Shown: positions 7,402 through 17,563 of the stretch, piece by piece
Layout: every line of letters begins with the position of its first letter
Numbering within the stretch: the stretch's first letter is position 1
NCBI GenBank assembly: GCA_902586905.1
Contig: CACIJH010000004.1
Span: 27,488 to 91,487 of the forward strand
Origin: an uncultured Bacteroidota bacterium
GTDB taxonomy: Bacteria > Bacteroidota > Bacteroidia > Flavobacteriales > Flavobacteriaceae
DNA: 64,000 nucleotides
Direction of reading: 5' to 3'
The notes under the pieces: generated by a model
Told to the model about the DNA's origin: nothing
The model's input: only the letters and a program-made list of their open reading frames with translations
The model's database searches: none
Program-made: the position numbers and the translations under genes

Positions 7402-10197
7402 ATGAATGAAACAAAGTTGCAATTGAAAAAAGAGAAAATGATTCGGGTTCGTGGAGCAAAAATGCACAACCTGAAGGATATTAATATTGATATTCCCAGT
7501 CGCAAACTGGTGGTGTTTACAGGGTTATCAGGCTCGGGAAAGTCGAGTTTAGCCTTTGATACCCTCTACGCAGAAGGGCAACGTCGCTATGTGGAGAGTT
7601 TGTCGTCCTATGCGAGGCAGTTTTTGGGACGTCTCGACAAACCTAAAGTAGATAAAATTGAAGGTCTTGCCCCTGCCATTGCAATCGAGCAAAAGGTCAA
7701 TAGCACAAATCCAAGGTCAACTGTCGGTACCACTACCGAAATCTATGATTACCTAAAACTGCTCTATGCGCGCATTGGCAAAACCTACTCCCCCATTTCC
7801 AATGAAGTTGTTTCCAAAGACAGTGTGAGTGATATACTTGATGATATCAAAACACACAAAGAAGGAACAAAGATTATTGTTTTATCCCCTGTGACAATCG
7901 ATGAAAATCGATCGATGGAACAAGTACTGAATCTCTTCGAAAAACAAGGGTATGCGAGAATTCTGGTCGATGGAGAAGTTGTTCGCATCAACGAAGTGAA
8001 AGACAATCCACCCGCTTCCTGCCACCTGGTTGTTGATCGAGTGATTTTGAAAACTGATGAAGATGCATTGAGTCGCTTGGCCGATTCGTTGGAGACTGCT
8101 TTTTTTGAAGGCAAAGGGAACCTTCAACTCTTTTTACCAGATGATGATCTGTATAAAGATTTCTCAAATCAATTTGCAAGAGATGGTATGACGTTTATCG
8201 AGCCAACTCCTCATTTGTTTAGCTTCAATAACCCCTTGGGCGCATGCCCAGACTGTGAAGGCTATGGCGATTTGATTGGGATTGATCACGATTTGGTAAT
8301 TCCAAATACAGCACTGTCAATTTATGAAGATGCAGTTGCGCCTTGGCGTTCGTCGAGCGCCAGTCGCTACAAAAAGAAACTGATCGAAACTGCTCGTTTG
8401 TTTGATTTTCCTATCCATAAACCCTATTTCGAACTCACAGAAGAACACAAAAAACTGCTGTGGCAAGGGAATAAGCACTTTAAAGGGATTGATGCGTTTT
8501 TTCAACGACTGGAAAAGAAAAGCTATAAGATTCAAAATCGTGTGATGCTATCACGATATAGAGGTCGCACAAGTTGTACCACTTGCGAGGGCAAACGACT
8601 TCGGAAAGACACACAATATGTCAAAATCAATGAAAAATCCATTGGGGATTTGGTCGATATGCCAGCACATGAACTGTTGGACTTTATGCAACAACTCAAG
8701 CTCAATGACCAAGACCAACAGATCGCTGAACGACTGCTCACAGAAATCATAAGCCGCTTGGATTTTCTCTGTGAAGTTGGCTTGTCGTACCTCACACTCA
8801 ATCGAAAGTCAAACAGTTTGTCTGGAGGGGAGTCGCAACGAATCAATTTGGCAACCTCGCTGGGTAGCAGTCTGGTTGGGTCGATGTATATCCTCGACGA
8901 GCCAAGCATCGGTCTACACCCCAAAGACACAAAACGATTGATTCGCATTTTGGAAAAACTACGTGACCTAGGCAATACTGTGATCGTTGTTGAGCATGAT
9001 GAAGATATCATTCGTGCTGCAGATGAGATTGTGGATCTTGGCCCTGAAGCAGGTCTTTTTGGAGGAGAAATTGTTGTGCAAGGTGCCCTGAATGATATTC
9101 TACAATCCAATGGCCTCACTGCATCTTACCTTAACGGAAAGGAGATAATCGCCCAAAAAACAAAGCCAATTAAGCCATCAAAATATATCGAACTGATGGG
9201 TGCACGTGAAAACAATCTAAAAAATATCGATGTTCGATTTCCGCTGCATTGCATCACTGCTGTAACAGGGGTTTCGGGTAGTGGAAAAAGCACCCTGATT
9301 AAAGGAATTCTCTGGCCTGCACTGCTGAGAGAAAAGAAAATTTTTACTGAAAAACCAGGCCAACACAGTGGTATTGGTGGTGATCTAAACGATATTACTG
9401 CTGCAGAGTACATCAGTCAAAATCCAATCGGTACCTCGTCGCGCTCCAACCCCATCACCTATATCAAAGCCTATGATGATATTCGAAAACTTTTTGCCGC
9501 CCAACAAGCCTCAAAATTGGCTGGCTATACAGCCAAGCATTTTTCGTTTAATGTCGATGGTGGTCGATGTGAAAGCTGTAAGGGAGAAGGTGAAGTGACA
9601 ATCGAAATGCAGTTTATGGCTGATGTCAAATTGAAATGCGAAACCTGTGAGGGCAAACGCTTCAAACGAGAGGTACTCGAAGTTCGCTTTGCAGAAAAAA
9701 ACATCTTTGATATACTGTCGATGAGTGTTGACGAGGCACTTGCTTTTTTTAAAAAACACAACGAAACCAAAATTGTAAAAAAAATCCAATCACTCGCCGA
9801 CGTTGGGATGGGATATGTTGCCCTAGGACAATCATCATCTACCCTATCGGGAGGCGAAGCCCAACGAATCAAGTTGGGGAGTTATCTGACCAAGGGAAAT
9901 CAAAAGCATAGTATTTTGTTTCTGTTCGATGAACCAACCACTGGACTCCATTTCCACGATATCGGAAAGTTACTGAAATCCTTTCGTCAACTCATCGATC
10001 AAGGACATAGCATTATCGTTATTGAACACAATACCAGTCTGATTGAACACGTTGATCACATCATCGATTTGGGGCCTAATGGTGGGCAATTGGGTGGAGA
10101 ACTACTGGCAACAGGAAGTCCCACAGATATCAATATGAATCAAAAGTCAAGCCTCTACCAACAGTTATTTGATCACTCGATGCAACAGACGAAGTAA
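7402..10197 (+). CDS. uvrA: Excinuclease ABC subunit A
   Basis: GLSGSGKSSLAFDTLYAEGQRRYVESLSSYARQFL; two ABC signatures (NSLSGGESQRI, STLSGGEAQRIKL); zinc-finger CxxC motifs. Confidence 0.98.
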   Translation: MNETKLQLKKEKMIRVRGAKMHNLKDINIDIPSRKLVVFTGLSGSGKSSLAFDTLYAEGQRRYVESLSSYARQFLGRLDKPKVDKIEGLAPAIAIEQKVNSTNPRSTVGTTTEIYDYLKLLYARIGKTYSPISNEVVSKDSVSDILDDIKTHKEGTKIIVLSPVTIDENRSMEQVLNLFEKQGYARILVDGEVVRINEVKDNPPASCHLVVDRVILKTDEDALSRLADSLETAFFEGKGNLQLFLPDDDLYKDFSNQFARDGMTFIEPTPHLFSFNNPLGACPDCEGYGDLIGIDHDLVIPNTALSIYEDAVAPWRSSSASRYKKKLIETARLFDFPIHKPYFELTEEHKKLLWQGNKHFKGIDAFFQRLEKKSYKIQNRVMLSRYRGRTSCTTCEGKRLRKDTQYVKINEKSIGDLVDMPAHELLDFMQQLKLNDQDQQIAERLLTEIISRLDFLCEVGLSYLTLNRKSNSLSGGESQRINLATSLGSSLVGSMYILDEPSIGLHPKDTKRLIRILEKLRDLGNTVIVVEHDEDIIRAADEIVDLGPEAGLFGGEIVVQGALNDILQSNGLTASYLNGKEIIAQKTKPIKPSKYIELMGARENNLKNIDVRFPLHCITAVTGVSGSGKSTLIKGILWPALLREKKIFTEKPGQHSGIGGDLNDITAAEYISQNPIGTSSRSNPITYIKAYDDIRKLFAAQQASKLAGYTAKHFSFNVDGGRCESCKGEGEVTIEMQFMADVKLKCETCEGKRFKREVLEVRFAEKNIFDILSMSVDEALAFFKKHNETKIVKKIQSLADVGMGYVALGQSSSTLSGGEAQRIKLGSYLTKGNQKHSILFLFDEPTTGLHFHDIGKLLKSFRQLIDQGHSIIVIEHNTSLIEHVDHIIDLGPNGGQLGGELLATGSPTDINMNQKSSLYQQLFDHSMQQTK

Positions 10198-11622
10198 GTC
10201 GTTGGATAATTTCAATTGAACCACAATCGCTAAGTAAACAACTGACACCAGCGCTGATGTCAAAATGATTTGAAGGATGGGCGATACATCGAAGTCAAAC
10301 GACTCAAAAACAACAAACAATATCCCAACAATAATCAGGGTTTTACACATATTCCACGAGAGTGGATGGGCATTGATTTTATAATACAAATAAGCCATCT
10401 TTAAAAGGATAGAAGCACCAATCACAACCAATGTTGAAAGTGCTGCACCATCGATTCCATAGAGAGGAATCCATACGATGTTGAGCAATGTAACCCCCAA
10501 AGCCATCAATACTGAAAATACAAGTGTGATCTGATAAAATGAACTGTTTGAAATAATCGCACTTCCACAACCAAAAATCATCGTTAGGAGTTTCGCCAAC
10601 GAAATATATAACACAACAGTTGTGGCTGTTTGATAACCCACATCAGGCAACAAGGAGAATAAGGCTTCGCTATTGAGATTCACCAACAAGAAAAACCAAC
10701 CCGAAACCACAACCAAGTTGAGGGCACTTTTTTTGTACAAATTGTTGACTTCTTTTGGGTTATTTTCATTTACTGCTGTTGCCACCAATGGGTTCAAAAT
10801 TTGCTGCATCGCACGTGCTGGCACTTCGACTAGCGTGGCAGCAAAAATTGCAATGGCATAAAATGCTGTTTGCTTTATCTTTTGTAATTGTGGGATCATA
10901 AACTTATCGATATCGATGATTAAACTCCCTGCAAATGCAGCCAGTAATATAGTGGCAGAATAGATTAATATCGAACGGATGTTTGAGGGAAATTGCAAAC
11001 GAATGCGAACTGGATAGTAATGATTTGCCAAGAGAATCATCAACAACAAACGAATAAAATAGCCAATGACTAAGGTGATGATGAATTGATCAAATGACAA
11101 CTCGAAGAAGTACAAGGCAATCAGAAGAAGGAAGAGAAAAAATCGAGGGTAAATCTCTTTGAGGATATTGCCAAGCACAGATTGCAATTGAACACGAGCC
11201 CAAGCGTAAAACACTTCAAAATAAGCAGTGGCGACTGCCACGACAAAGATGACCCAAGTATAATCTGCAATGATCGGATTTTGTATGGAAAGGCTGTTGA
11301 CAATCGAGTGATAAAAAACAATACAAATACCCCCCATGAGCAAGGCAATCAACAGTGGTAAGAGAATGACTGAATACATAAAACGTTGCTGCATCTCCTT
11401 GTCTTGATAAGAGCTGTAATATCGAATGATGGTCTGATGAATCCCAAAGCCAATCAATGGCATGAGCAAGTTGGATGTTGCCAATAAAAAGACAACAAGC
11501 CCATAGGCCTCAGCAGAAAGAAAAACAGGGTAAAACACCAGTGTATTGATGCCCCCAAACACAAAGGCAATGCCGATTGTCAGTATATTTTGTGAGGTTT
11601 GTTTGGCAACGATTCCCATCAA
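10165..11622 (-). CDS. Polysaccharide flippase/lipopolysaccharide export family (Wzx-like) membrane protein
   Basis: Multi-TM ~485 aa protein, 4-nt overlap with a glycosyltransferase gene. Confidence 0.8.
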   Translation of the reverse strand: MMGIVAKQTSQNILTIGIAFVFGGINTLVFYPVFLSAEAYGLVVFLLATSNLLMPLIGFGIHQTIIRYYSSYQDKEMQQRFMYSVILLPLLIALLMGGICIVFYHSIVNSLSIQNPIIADYTWVIFVVAVATAYFEVFYAWARVQLQSVLGNILKEIYPRFFLFLLLIALYFFELSFDQFIITLVIGYFIRLLLMILLANHYYPVRIRLQFPSNIRSILIYSATILLAAFAGSLIIDIDKFMIPQLQKIKQTAFYAIAIFAATLVEVPARAMQQILNPLVATAVNENNPKEVNNLYKKSALNLVVVSGWFFLLVNLNSEALFSLLPDVGYQTATTVVLYISLAKLLTMIFGCGSAIISNSSFYQITLVFSVLMALGVTLLNIVWIPLYGIDGAALSTLVVIGASILLKMAYLYYKINAHPLSWNMCKTLIIVGILFVVFESFDFDVSPILQIILTSALVSVVYLAIVVQLKLSNDLLRLLHRVIK

Positions 11623-12866
11623 TTGTTGGATTGATTGAGGTACAAATGTAGTTGTTCGGCTTGTTTTTTACGCAAAAAACGCTGATCGGGTTGTTGGAGG
11701 GGTGCACTCGTTTTTGATTTATAATACTCGAATACAGTTGCAATCCAAGCGGTTATTTGATCGATTTCGGTGTATAAAAAAGCAGCTCCTAACTGATAGT
11801 CTTTAATGATTTTGGACATATCACCATGTTTGTTGACAATCGCCAAAATAGGACGTCGAGCAGCCATATAAGGATACAATTTTCCATGAATCACAAACTG
11901 ACTTTGGGGGTGATCATTACCCAACAACAATAGTAGATGAGACTGTGGAAGTATGTTGTCAATCACCTCTTTTGCGTGATAGCCATGAACAGTGACTTGA
12001 TTCTCCATTTCTGGGGGTATTGGCTTGTTTTCATAAACGCCATACAAATGCAAATGCGCATGATTGGCAAAGGCTTGATCGCGAGATGAAAGTTGATCGA
12101 AGACAGCCCATAGTGTTTCGATATGCTGATTGGGTTTTAAAACACCTGTGTAGGTGATGGAAAACTCATCAGACAATGTGCCCTCCAATATCCTTTCATA
12201 GCCATTATAAATACAACTCACTGAGGGGTTTATCGCAGAATAGAACCTTGCTAGGCTTGGTGTCGTTGTCAACACATGATCAGCAGTTGAGATCACTTGC
12301 TGTTCGATTCGCTTGTGTTTTTTACGAACAAATGACATCATTGGCAACTCATGATTGACATAAAATTGTGTCCAAGGATCACGAAAATCAGCCAACCATT
12401 GTACAACATTTGATTTGCGAATTGCATGACCAACCATGTGCATACTATGCGGTGGTCCTGTTGTAATCAGCCACTGGGTGGGTTGCGCCGCCAAACGCTT
12501 TTTGACCAAACGAATTGCTGGATTGATAAAAAACTGTCGAGCATCTGGGAGGAAAAAATTGGCACGAATCCATCGAACAACATATGAAAACAACCCCTTT
12601 GATGTTTTTGATTTTGTCGTGCTGTACAAACGTTTTCCAGGTTCCCAGATCGAGAGGGGATATATGTTGATGTTGGGGTGTGCCTGATCAATAAAAGATG
12701 AATCAATAGGAGTACCAGCTGGGTGCTGAACAGTAATTACATCAATTGTCCATCCCTTTTTTGCAAGTTCGTTGGTGAAAAACCACCAACGTTGTACCCC
12801 CGATCCGCCAGCTGGTGGCCAGTAGTAACTTACAAGGATTATATGTTTTGATTGAGAAACCCCCAA
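11619..12866 (-). CDS. Glycosyltransferase family 4-like protein
   Basis: SYYWPPAGGSGVQRWWFFTNELAKKGWTIDVITV start; TYTGVLKPNQHIETLW; GNDHPQSQFVIHGKLYPYMAARRPILAI. Confidence 0.85.
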   Translation of the reverse strand: MGVSQSKHIILVSYYWPPAGGSGVQRWWFFTNELAKKGWTIDVITVQHPAGTPIDSSFIDQAHPNINIYPLSIWEPGKRLYSTTKSKTSKGLFSYVVRWIRANFFLPDARQFFINPAIRLVKKRLAAQPTQWLITTGPPHSMHMVGHAIRKSNVVQWLADFRDPWTQFYVNHELPMMSFVRKKHKRIEQQVISTADHVLTTTPSLARFYSAINPSVSCIYNGYERILEGTLSDEFSITYTGVLKPNQHIETLWAVFDQLSSRDQAFANHAHLHLYGVYENKPIPPEMENQVTVHGYHAKEVIDNILPQSHLLLLLGNDHPQSQFVIHGKLYPYMAARRPILAIVNKHGDMSKIIKDYQLGAAFLYTEIDQITAWIATVFEYYKSKTSAPLQQPDQRFLRKKQAEQLHLYLNQSNN

Positions 12867-12870
12867 AGTA

Positions 12871-15258
12871 TTATTGTTTTAATCCGAATCTCTTCAAGGG
12901 TACAAAAAATACGAAGACAATCAAGCTAAAAACTCCATATCCAGCCAATCGAATGCGTGAACCACGAGCAATCACATTTGGCTCAAATCGAAAAAGAATC
13001 TCATGTGTACCAGCAGGAATAAGAAGCCCTCGAAGTGCGTAGTTTACACGATGATGTGAAACTTCATCTCCATTGATAAACGACTTCCAACCATGTGGGT
13101 AATACATCTCTGAAAAAACAGCAAATGCAGTTGATGAGACTGTCACTCGATATCTCAACTCATTGGCTTTATGACTGACCAATGAAATTTGAGATAGGCT
13201 GTCCAATGCAAACTGGTTTTGAGAGATATTCTCTGTTGTTAGTGCCTTACGCTCAAGATCCTCAATGGCAAGACGCTGAATTTCATCGTTGGCAGATGAA
13301 CAAGAAATGACTTCCTCAACGAGCCATGCGTTGCCAAAAGTACTGGGATTAACACCTGCAGTCAGACTTCCATCCTCAGCAGTTTGTAAGGTATATTTGA
13401 TGTTGAGCATATTGACAACATTGGGCGAAATCGTTTCACTCAAGTGGTAGTCATACAAGTCTTGCATACGATGGGGTTTGGCACCATGATAGCCTCCAAT
13501 GGTGTTGTGAAAGTAAGCAGTTCGCGCATGTGCCATGCCAAGTCGTGGTTCAAATACTCGATACCGAGTCGTGTCTTTTTGTATCGCTCTGTCGGCAGCA
13601 GTGGCCTGAAATGGACGCTGCATCACTGACTTATTCGCAAAGTCATCACTGTTGACATAATTGCGGCCAAATGACCATAGGTCAATCAACATCACCAATG
13701 CGACAATAGGAATGACATACTGTTTTTTATTGTCTAAAAATGCCAAACGACAAACAGCATATATCACAACAATGAAACCCACTGCGCGCAATAAATCATT
13801 GAGAAGCATCGTTTTTCGATCTTCCATCAAAGGATTTAAAATTTCTGGATAAGCAGAGAAAATTTCAAAATTAGATTGATAATCAAATACAGAAACAGCA
13901 GCAATCCAAACCAATCCCAAGAGGCCCACCACAAGCAAAAGACTGCGATTGAGCGCATGTAAACGAGATGAATTGGAGGTATCCATCAAGCCAATCATAC
14001 CCATAACAGCAGCGAGTGGAAAACAAAGTTCTAAGATCACTTGTGCAGAACTCACTGCCCTAAACTTGTTGTAATAAGGTACATAATCAATCAAAAATTG
14101 AGTGAATTGAGGGAGGTGCTTCCCCCATGAAATCAACAGTGAAACAACAATTGAAGAAAGTAGAATAAATCGCCAACGCTTGTGCATCAAAAAGAATCCA
14201 ATCAGTGACAGGAAAAATACTGTAATGCCAATATATGCAGGTGCTTCAACGATGGGCTGGTCACCCCAATATGTACGTGCATATGAGAATACATATTGTG
14301 CTGTTTCAGCATCGGCAGTTTGTAAAAATTGCGCTAGCTCTCCCGAAGGGTCAGGACGATCGCCACTTCCACCACCAGTTAGACGTGGGATGATGAGGTT
14401 TAGCGTTTCAACAAAACCATAACTGTATTCAGTGATATAATCAAAAGACAAACCATCGCTTGATGACGTTGTCTCACCCAAAGCGTTTTCTTTCAGTGGT
14501 GAGCTGCCTCTTGTGCTTTCTTTTGCATATTCACTCGTTGCAAGCAGTTGCGTGGCGTTAAAACTGAGTGCCAATAAGCTTGCAAAAATCATCGCTGATA
14601 GTGATTTGATCAGTGATTGATATTTTCGCTTTTGCAACAATTCGATTGTGAATCCAAGTGCTATCAAACCCACAAGAATAAAAAGGTAATAGGTCATTTG
14701 ATAATGATTGGCATGGATTTGCAAGGCCATTGCCAGTGTGAGTATGGAAAATCCAAGCATACGTTTGTTGGAAAACACATGCACCATCCCCAATACAACC
14801 AAAGGCATATAACCAATGGCAAGTGCTTTGGTGTTGTGTCCTACCCCCAAAATAATGAGTAAATAAGTCGAAAACCCAAAAGCGATAGCCCCTGCAATAG
14901 CAATTTGAAACTTGGGTGTGAAATACAACAGCAACAGAAAAAAACTGAGCATATACACGAAAAGATAATCAGCAGGTCGAGGTAAAAATCGAATCAACTT
15001 GTCAAGTGTCCCTATAAAGTCATAAGGATATGTAGAGGTAATTTGGTAGGTCGGCATACCACCAAATGCATTGTCAGCCCAATATGGCTCTTCATCAAAG
15101 TCGGCACGATGTTCCAACACTTGTCGTTGCATTCCTTGAAATTGCTGAATATCAGACTGTACGATGACTTTGCCACTGAGCAATGGATAGAAAAAAGCCA
15201 TAGATAGCAAGGCTAAAAATATGACTGAAAGGAAATGAGGAATGCTATTTTTTATCAT
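12871..15258 (-). CDS. YfhO-family multi-TM membrane protein
   Basis: 795 aa; N-terminal multi-TM block and C-terminal SEMYYPHGWKSFINGDEVSHHRVNYALRGLLIPAGTHEILFRFEP. Confidence 0.88.
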   Translation of the reverse strand: MIKNSIPHFLSVIFLALLSMAFFYPLLSGKVIVQSDIQQFQGMQRQVLEHRADFDEEPYWADNAFGGMPTYQITSTYPYDFIGTLDKLIRFLPRPADYLFVYMLSFFLLLLYFTPKFQIAIAGAIAFGFSTYLLIILGVGHNTKALAIGYMPLVVLGMVHVFSNKRMLGFSILTLAMALQIHANHYQMTYYLFILVGLIALGFTIELLQKRKYQSLIKSLSAMIFASLLALSFNATQLLATSEYAKESTRGSSPLKENALGETTSSSDGLSFDYITEYSYGFVETLNLIIPRLTGGGSGDRPDPSGELAQFLQTADAETAQYVFSYARTYWGDQPIVEAPAYIGITVFFLSLIGFFLMHKRWRFILLSSIVVSLLISWGKHLPQFTQFLIDYVPYYNKFRAVSSAQVILELCFPLAAVMGMIGLMDTSNSSRLHALNRSLLLVVGLLGLVWIAAVSVFDYQSNFEIFSAYPEILNPLMEDRKTMLLNDLLRAVGFIVVIYAVCRLAFLDNKKQYVIPIVALVMLIDLWSFGRNYVNSDDFANKSVMQRPFQATAADRAIQKDTTRYRVFEPRLGMAHARTAYFHNTIGGYHGAKPHRMQDLYDYHLSETISPNVVNMLNIKYTLQTAEDGSLTAGVNPSTFGNAWLVEEVISCSSANDEIQRLAIEDLERKALTTENISQNQFALDSLSQISLVSHKANELRYRVTVSSTAFAVFSEMYYPHGWKSFINGDEVSHHRVNYALRGLLIPAGTHEILFRFEPNVIARGSRIRLAGYGVFSLIVFVFFVPLKRFGLKQ

Positions 15259-15330
15259 TAATCAAGGACTTGAATGTCAAAAATACAATTCTAAGCGTTA
15301 CTTGTGCTAAAGCATTTCTTTATATTTGAG

Positions 15331-16407
15331 ATGATGAACCATTTACGTGCAACATTCTGTTTTTTTTTGCTACTCATTTCTTCACTTGTGAGCAGTCAAT
15401 ACACACCTATTATCAACAGTAATCGACCAGGTTTTACACAGGGTGCCTTTGCTATCGCACCAGGTGTTTATCAGCTGGAGTTTGGGGCGTCTTATCGTCA
15501 AGACCGGTTTGCTTCACTGGCAGATGCAAAAAGTACAGGCGCAGGATTTACCCTCGATCTCCGTACTGGTCTGATTTTGCAAAACCTTGAACTGATTTAT
15601 CGAGTTGATTATCAATCCGACCAAATCTCTTTCAACAACGCCTCGGGAAGATTGAGCTATAATAGAGCTGGTACAAAAAAGAATACCCTCGGATTTAAAC
15701 TCCTGCTGTTTGATCCATTTCGAAACGCTGAATGGTATAAACCCGACACAAAAAGCTACAAGGCAAATAAAGGCATTCGACCTATTGATTTGATCCCAGC
15801 AGTATCACTTTATTTGGGATCTGAATTGAGCATCGGAAACATCTATCCCTATGGAGAACCTTTTGCACCTATTTTTAACCTGCTACCCCCCGCACTGGAA
15901 CAAAATCAGATTTCGGGAGAAGTCATGTTGATTACACAAAATCATTTTTTAAATAATTTTGTGCTTGTAACAAATTGGGGAAGGAGATATTTGGGATGTC
16001 CCTATGAACAAAATTTTATGTCGAGTAGTTTGATGATTCCCATCAAAAAAAGATTGTTGGGGTTTGTAGAGCAAGTCAGTGTTGATAGCGAGTTATCTAC
16101 AGATGTATTTTTAACAGCTGGTGCTGTTTATCTGTTCAATGAAAACATACAAGTGGATGCATTTTTGAGTCATACGTTCAAGAGCACTCCAAGCATGTTC
16201 GCAGCAGGTATTGGTGTTTCCTATCGCATCGATCGATACAACGACAAAGGCATCCCCCAAGAGATAAAAGATCTGAGAAAACAACGCAAAAAAAATCGTA
16301 TGGATCGAAAAATGAATTCTGAAAAAATAAACGAGTTTAAAGATCGTGAACGTGAAAGAAAAAAAGCAGAACGAAAACAAAAAAAAGCATCCAAAAAGAA
16401 GAAGTGA
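15331..16407 (+). CDS. Outer-membrane beta-barrel-like 'transporter' with long Lys/Arg-rich C-terminal tail
   Basis: Signal peptide, INSNRPGFTQGAFAIAPGVYQLEFGASY, alternating beta strands; last ~50 aa extremely basic. Confidence 0.7.
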   Translation: MMNHLRATFCFFLLLISSLVSSQYTPIINSNRPGFTQGAFAIAPGVYQLEFGASYRQDRFASLADAKSTGAGFTLDLRTGLILQNLELIYRVDYQSDQISFNNASGRLSYNRAGTKKNTLGFKLLLFDPFRNAEWYKPDTKSYKANKGIRPIDLIPAVSLYLGSELSIGNIYPYGEPFAPIFNLLPPALEQNQISGEVMLITQNHFLNNFVLVTNWGRRYLGCPYEQNFMSSSLMIPIKKRLLGFVEQVSVDSELSTDVFLTAGAVYLFNENIQVDAFLSHTFKSTPSMFAAGIGVSYRIDRYNDKGIPQEIKDLRKQRKKNRMDRKMNSEKINEFKDRERERKKAERKQKKASKKKK

Positions 16408-17540
16408 TGAAGCAATATAGCCTACATGAAGTCAAGACAAAAAAAGAATACCATGCTTTTTTTACATTTCCCTTTACACTTTATAAAGGTTGTGATCAAT
16501 GGGTGCCGCCCATCACCAGTGAAGAAAAAGCCATCTTTAATCGTGCGAAAAATCCTGTATTTGAAAATGCTGATGCCAAGCTTTTTGTCGTCAAAAATGG
16601 AAAGCAAATTGTTGGTCGTATCGCTGCCTTGATCAACTGGATTGAGGTCAAAGAACAAGCCAAAACTAAGGTGCGTTTTGGGTGGTATGACACTATCGAC
16701 GATCTAGATGTAAGTCGTATGCTCATCGAAGCTGTGCATTCGTGGGGAAAGCAAAATGGATTGACATATCTCGAGGGGCCGATGGGCTTTTCCAATATGG
16801 ACAAAGCAGGAGTTTTGGTGCAAGGCTATGAATACAAAAACACCATGATCACATGGTATCATTATCCCTATCAAAAGAAACACCTAGAAGATCTGGGACT
16901 TGTCAAACAAGCAGAATGGGTCGAGTTTCAAATTAAGATATTCAAGGCTGAGGATGCCCCTGAAAAGGTCAAGAAATATGCTGAACTCATTTCAAGGCGA
17001 TACGAACTGAGTGCGCTTGAATTTTCGACTCGAAAAGAGTTGGTGCCCTACGTCGATAAGATGTTTGACCTACTAAACAAAACCTATAACAACCTACAGT
17101 CTTTTGTTCCTATACAACCATATCAAATTGCGCATTATAAAGAAAAATATTTTTCGTACATCCATCCCAAATTTATCAAGTGCGTGGCAGACAAATCTGG
17201 CAATCTCATTGCCTTTGCCATCACCATGCCTTCCTTTTCAGAAGCCTTAAAAAAAGTGAATGGCTCGCTCTACCCCTTTGGATTTCTTCACATTTTGCGT
17301 GCACTTCGAAAAAACAGCAGGGCTTCATTTTATTTGATTGGCATCGATCCAGCCTATCAAAACAAAGGGGTGACAGCAATTTTGTTTGACGCCATCCAAA
17401 AAATGTTTAACGCGCAAAGCATTACAGATGTTGAGACAAATCCCGAGCTTGAGGAAAACAATTCGATTCAACTCATGTGGAAAAACTATGAGCATGAACT
17501 ACATAAGCGTAGGCGTACTTACAAAAAAGATATCAGCTAG
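16404..17540 (+). CDS. GNAT-like N-acetyltransferase family protein
   Basis: YLEGPMGFSNMDKAGVLVQGYE and YLIGIDPAYQNKGVTAILFDAIQ. Confidence 0.7.
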   Translation: MMKQYSLHEVKTKKEYHAFFTFPFTLYKGCDQWVPPITSEEKAIFNRAKNPVFENADAKLFVVKNGKQIVGRIAALINWIEVKEQAKTKVRFGWYDTIDDLDVSRMLIEAVHSWGKQNGLTYLEGPMGFSNMDKAGVLVQGYEYKNTMITWYHYPYQKKHLEDLGLVKQAEWVEFQIKIFKAEDAPEKVKKYAELISRRYELSALEFSTRKELVPYVDKMFDLLNKTYNNLQSFVPIQPYQIAHYKEKYFSYIHPKFIKCVADKSGNLIAFAITMPSFSEALKKVNGSLYPFGFLHILRALRKNSRASFYLIGIDPAYQNKGVTAILFDAIQKMFNAQSITDVETNPELEENNSIQLMWKNYEHELHKRRRTYKKDIS

Positions 17541-17563
17541 TTTTTGTTTTTTACTTTTGCCAC

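Noticed and set aside
8532-9119. 195-aa minus-strand ORF (and others at 7785-8114, 9126-9413, 9525-9872)
   Set aside because: Antisense to uvrA; Ser/Arg-rich shadow translation.
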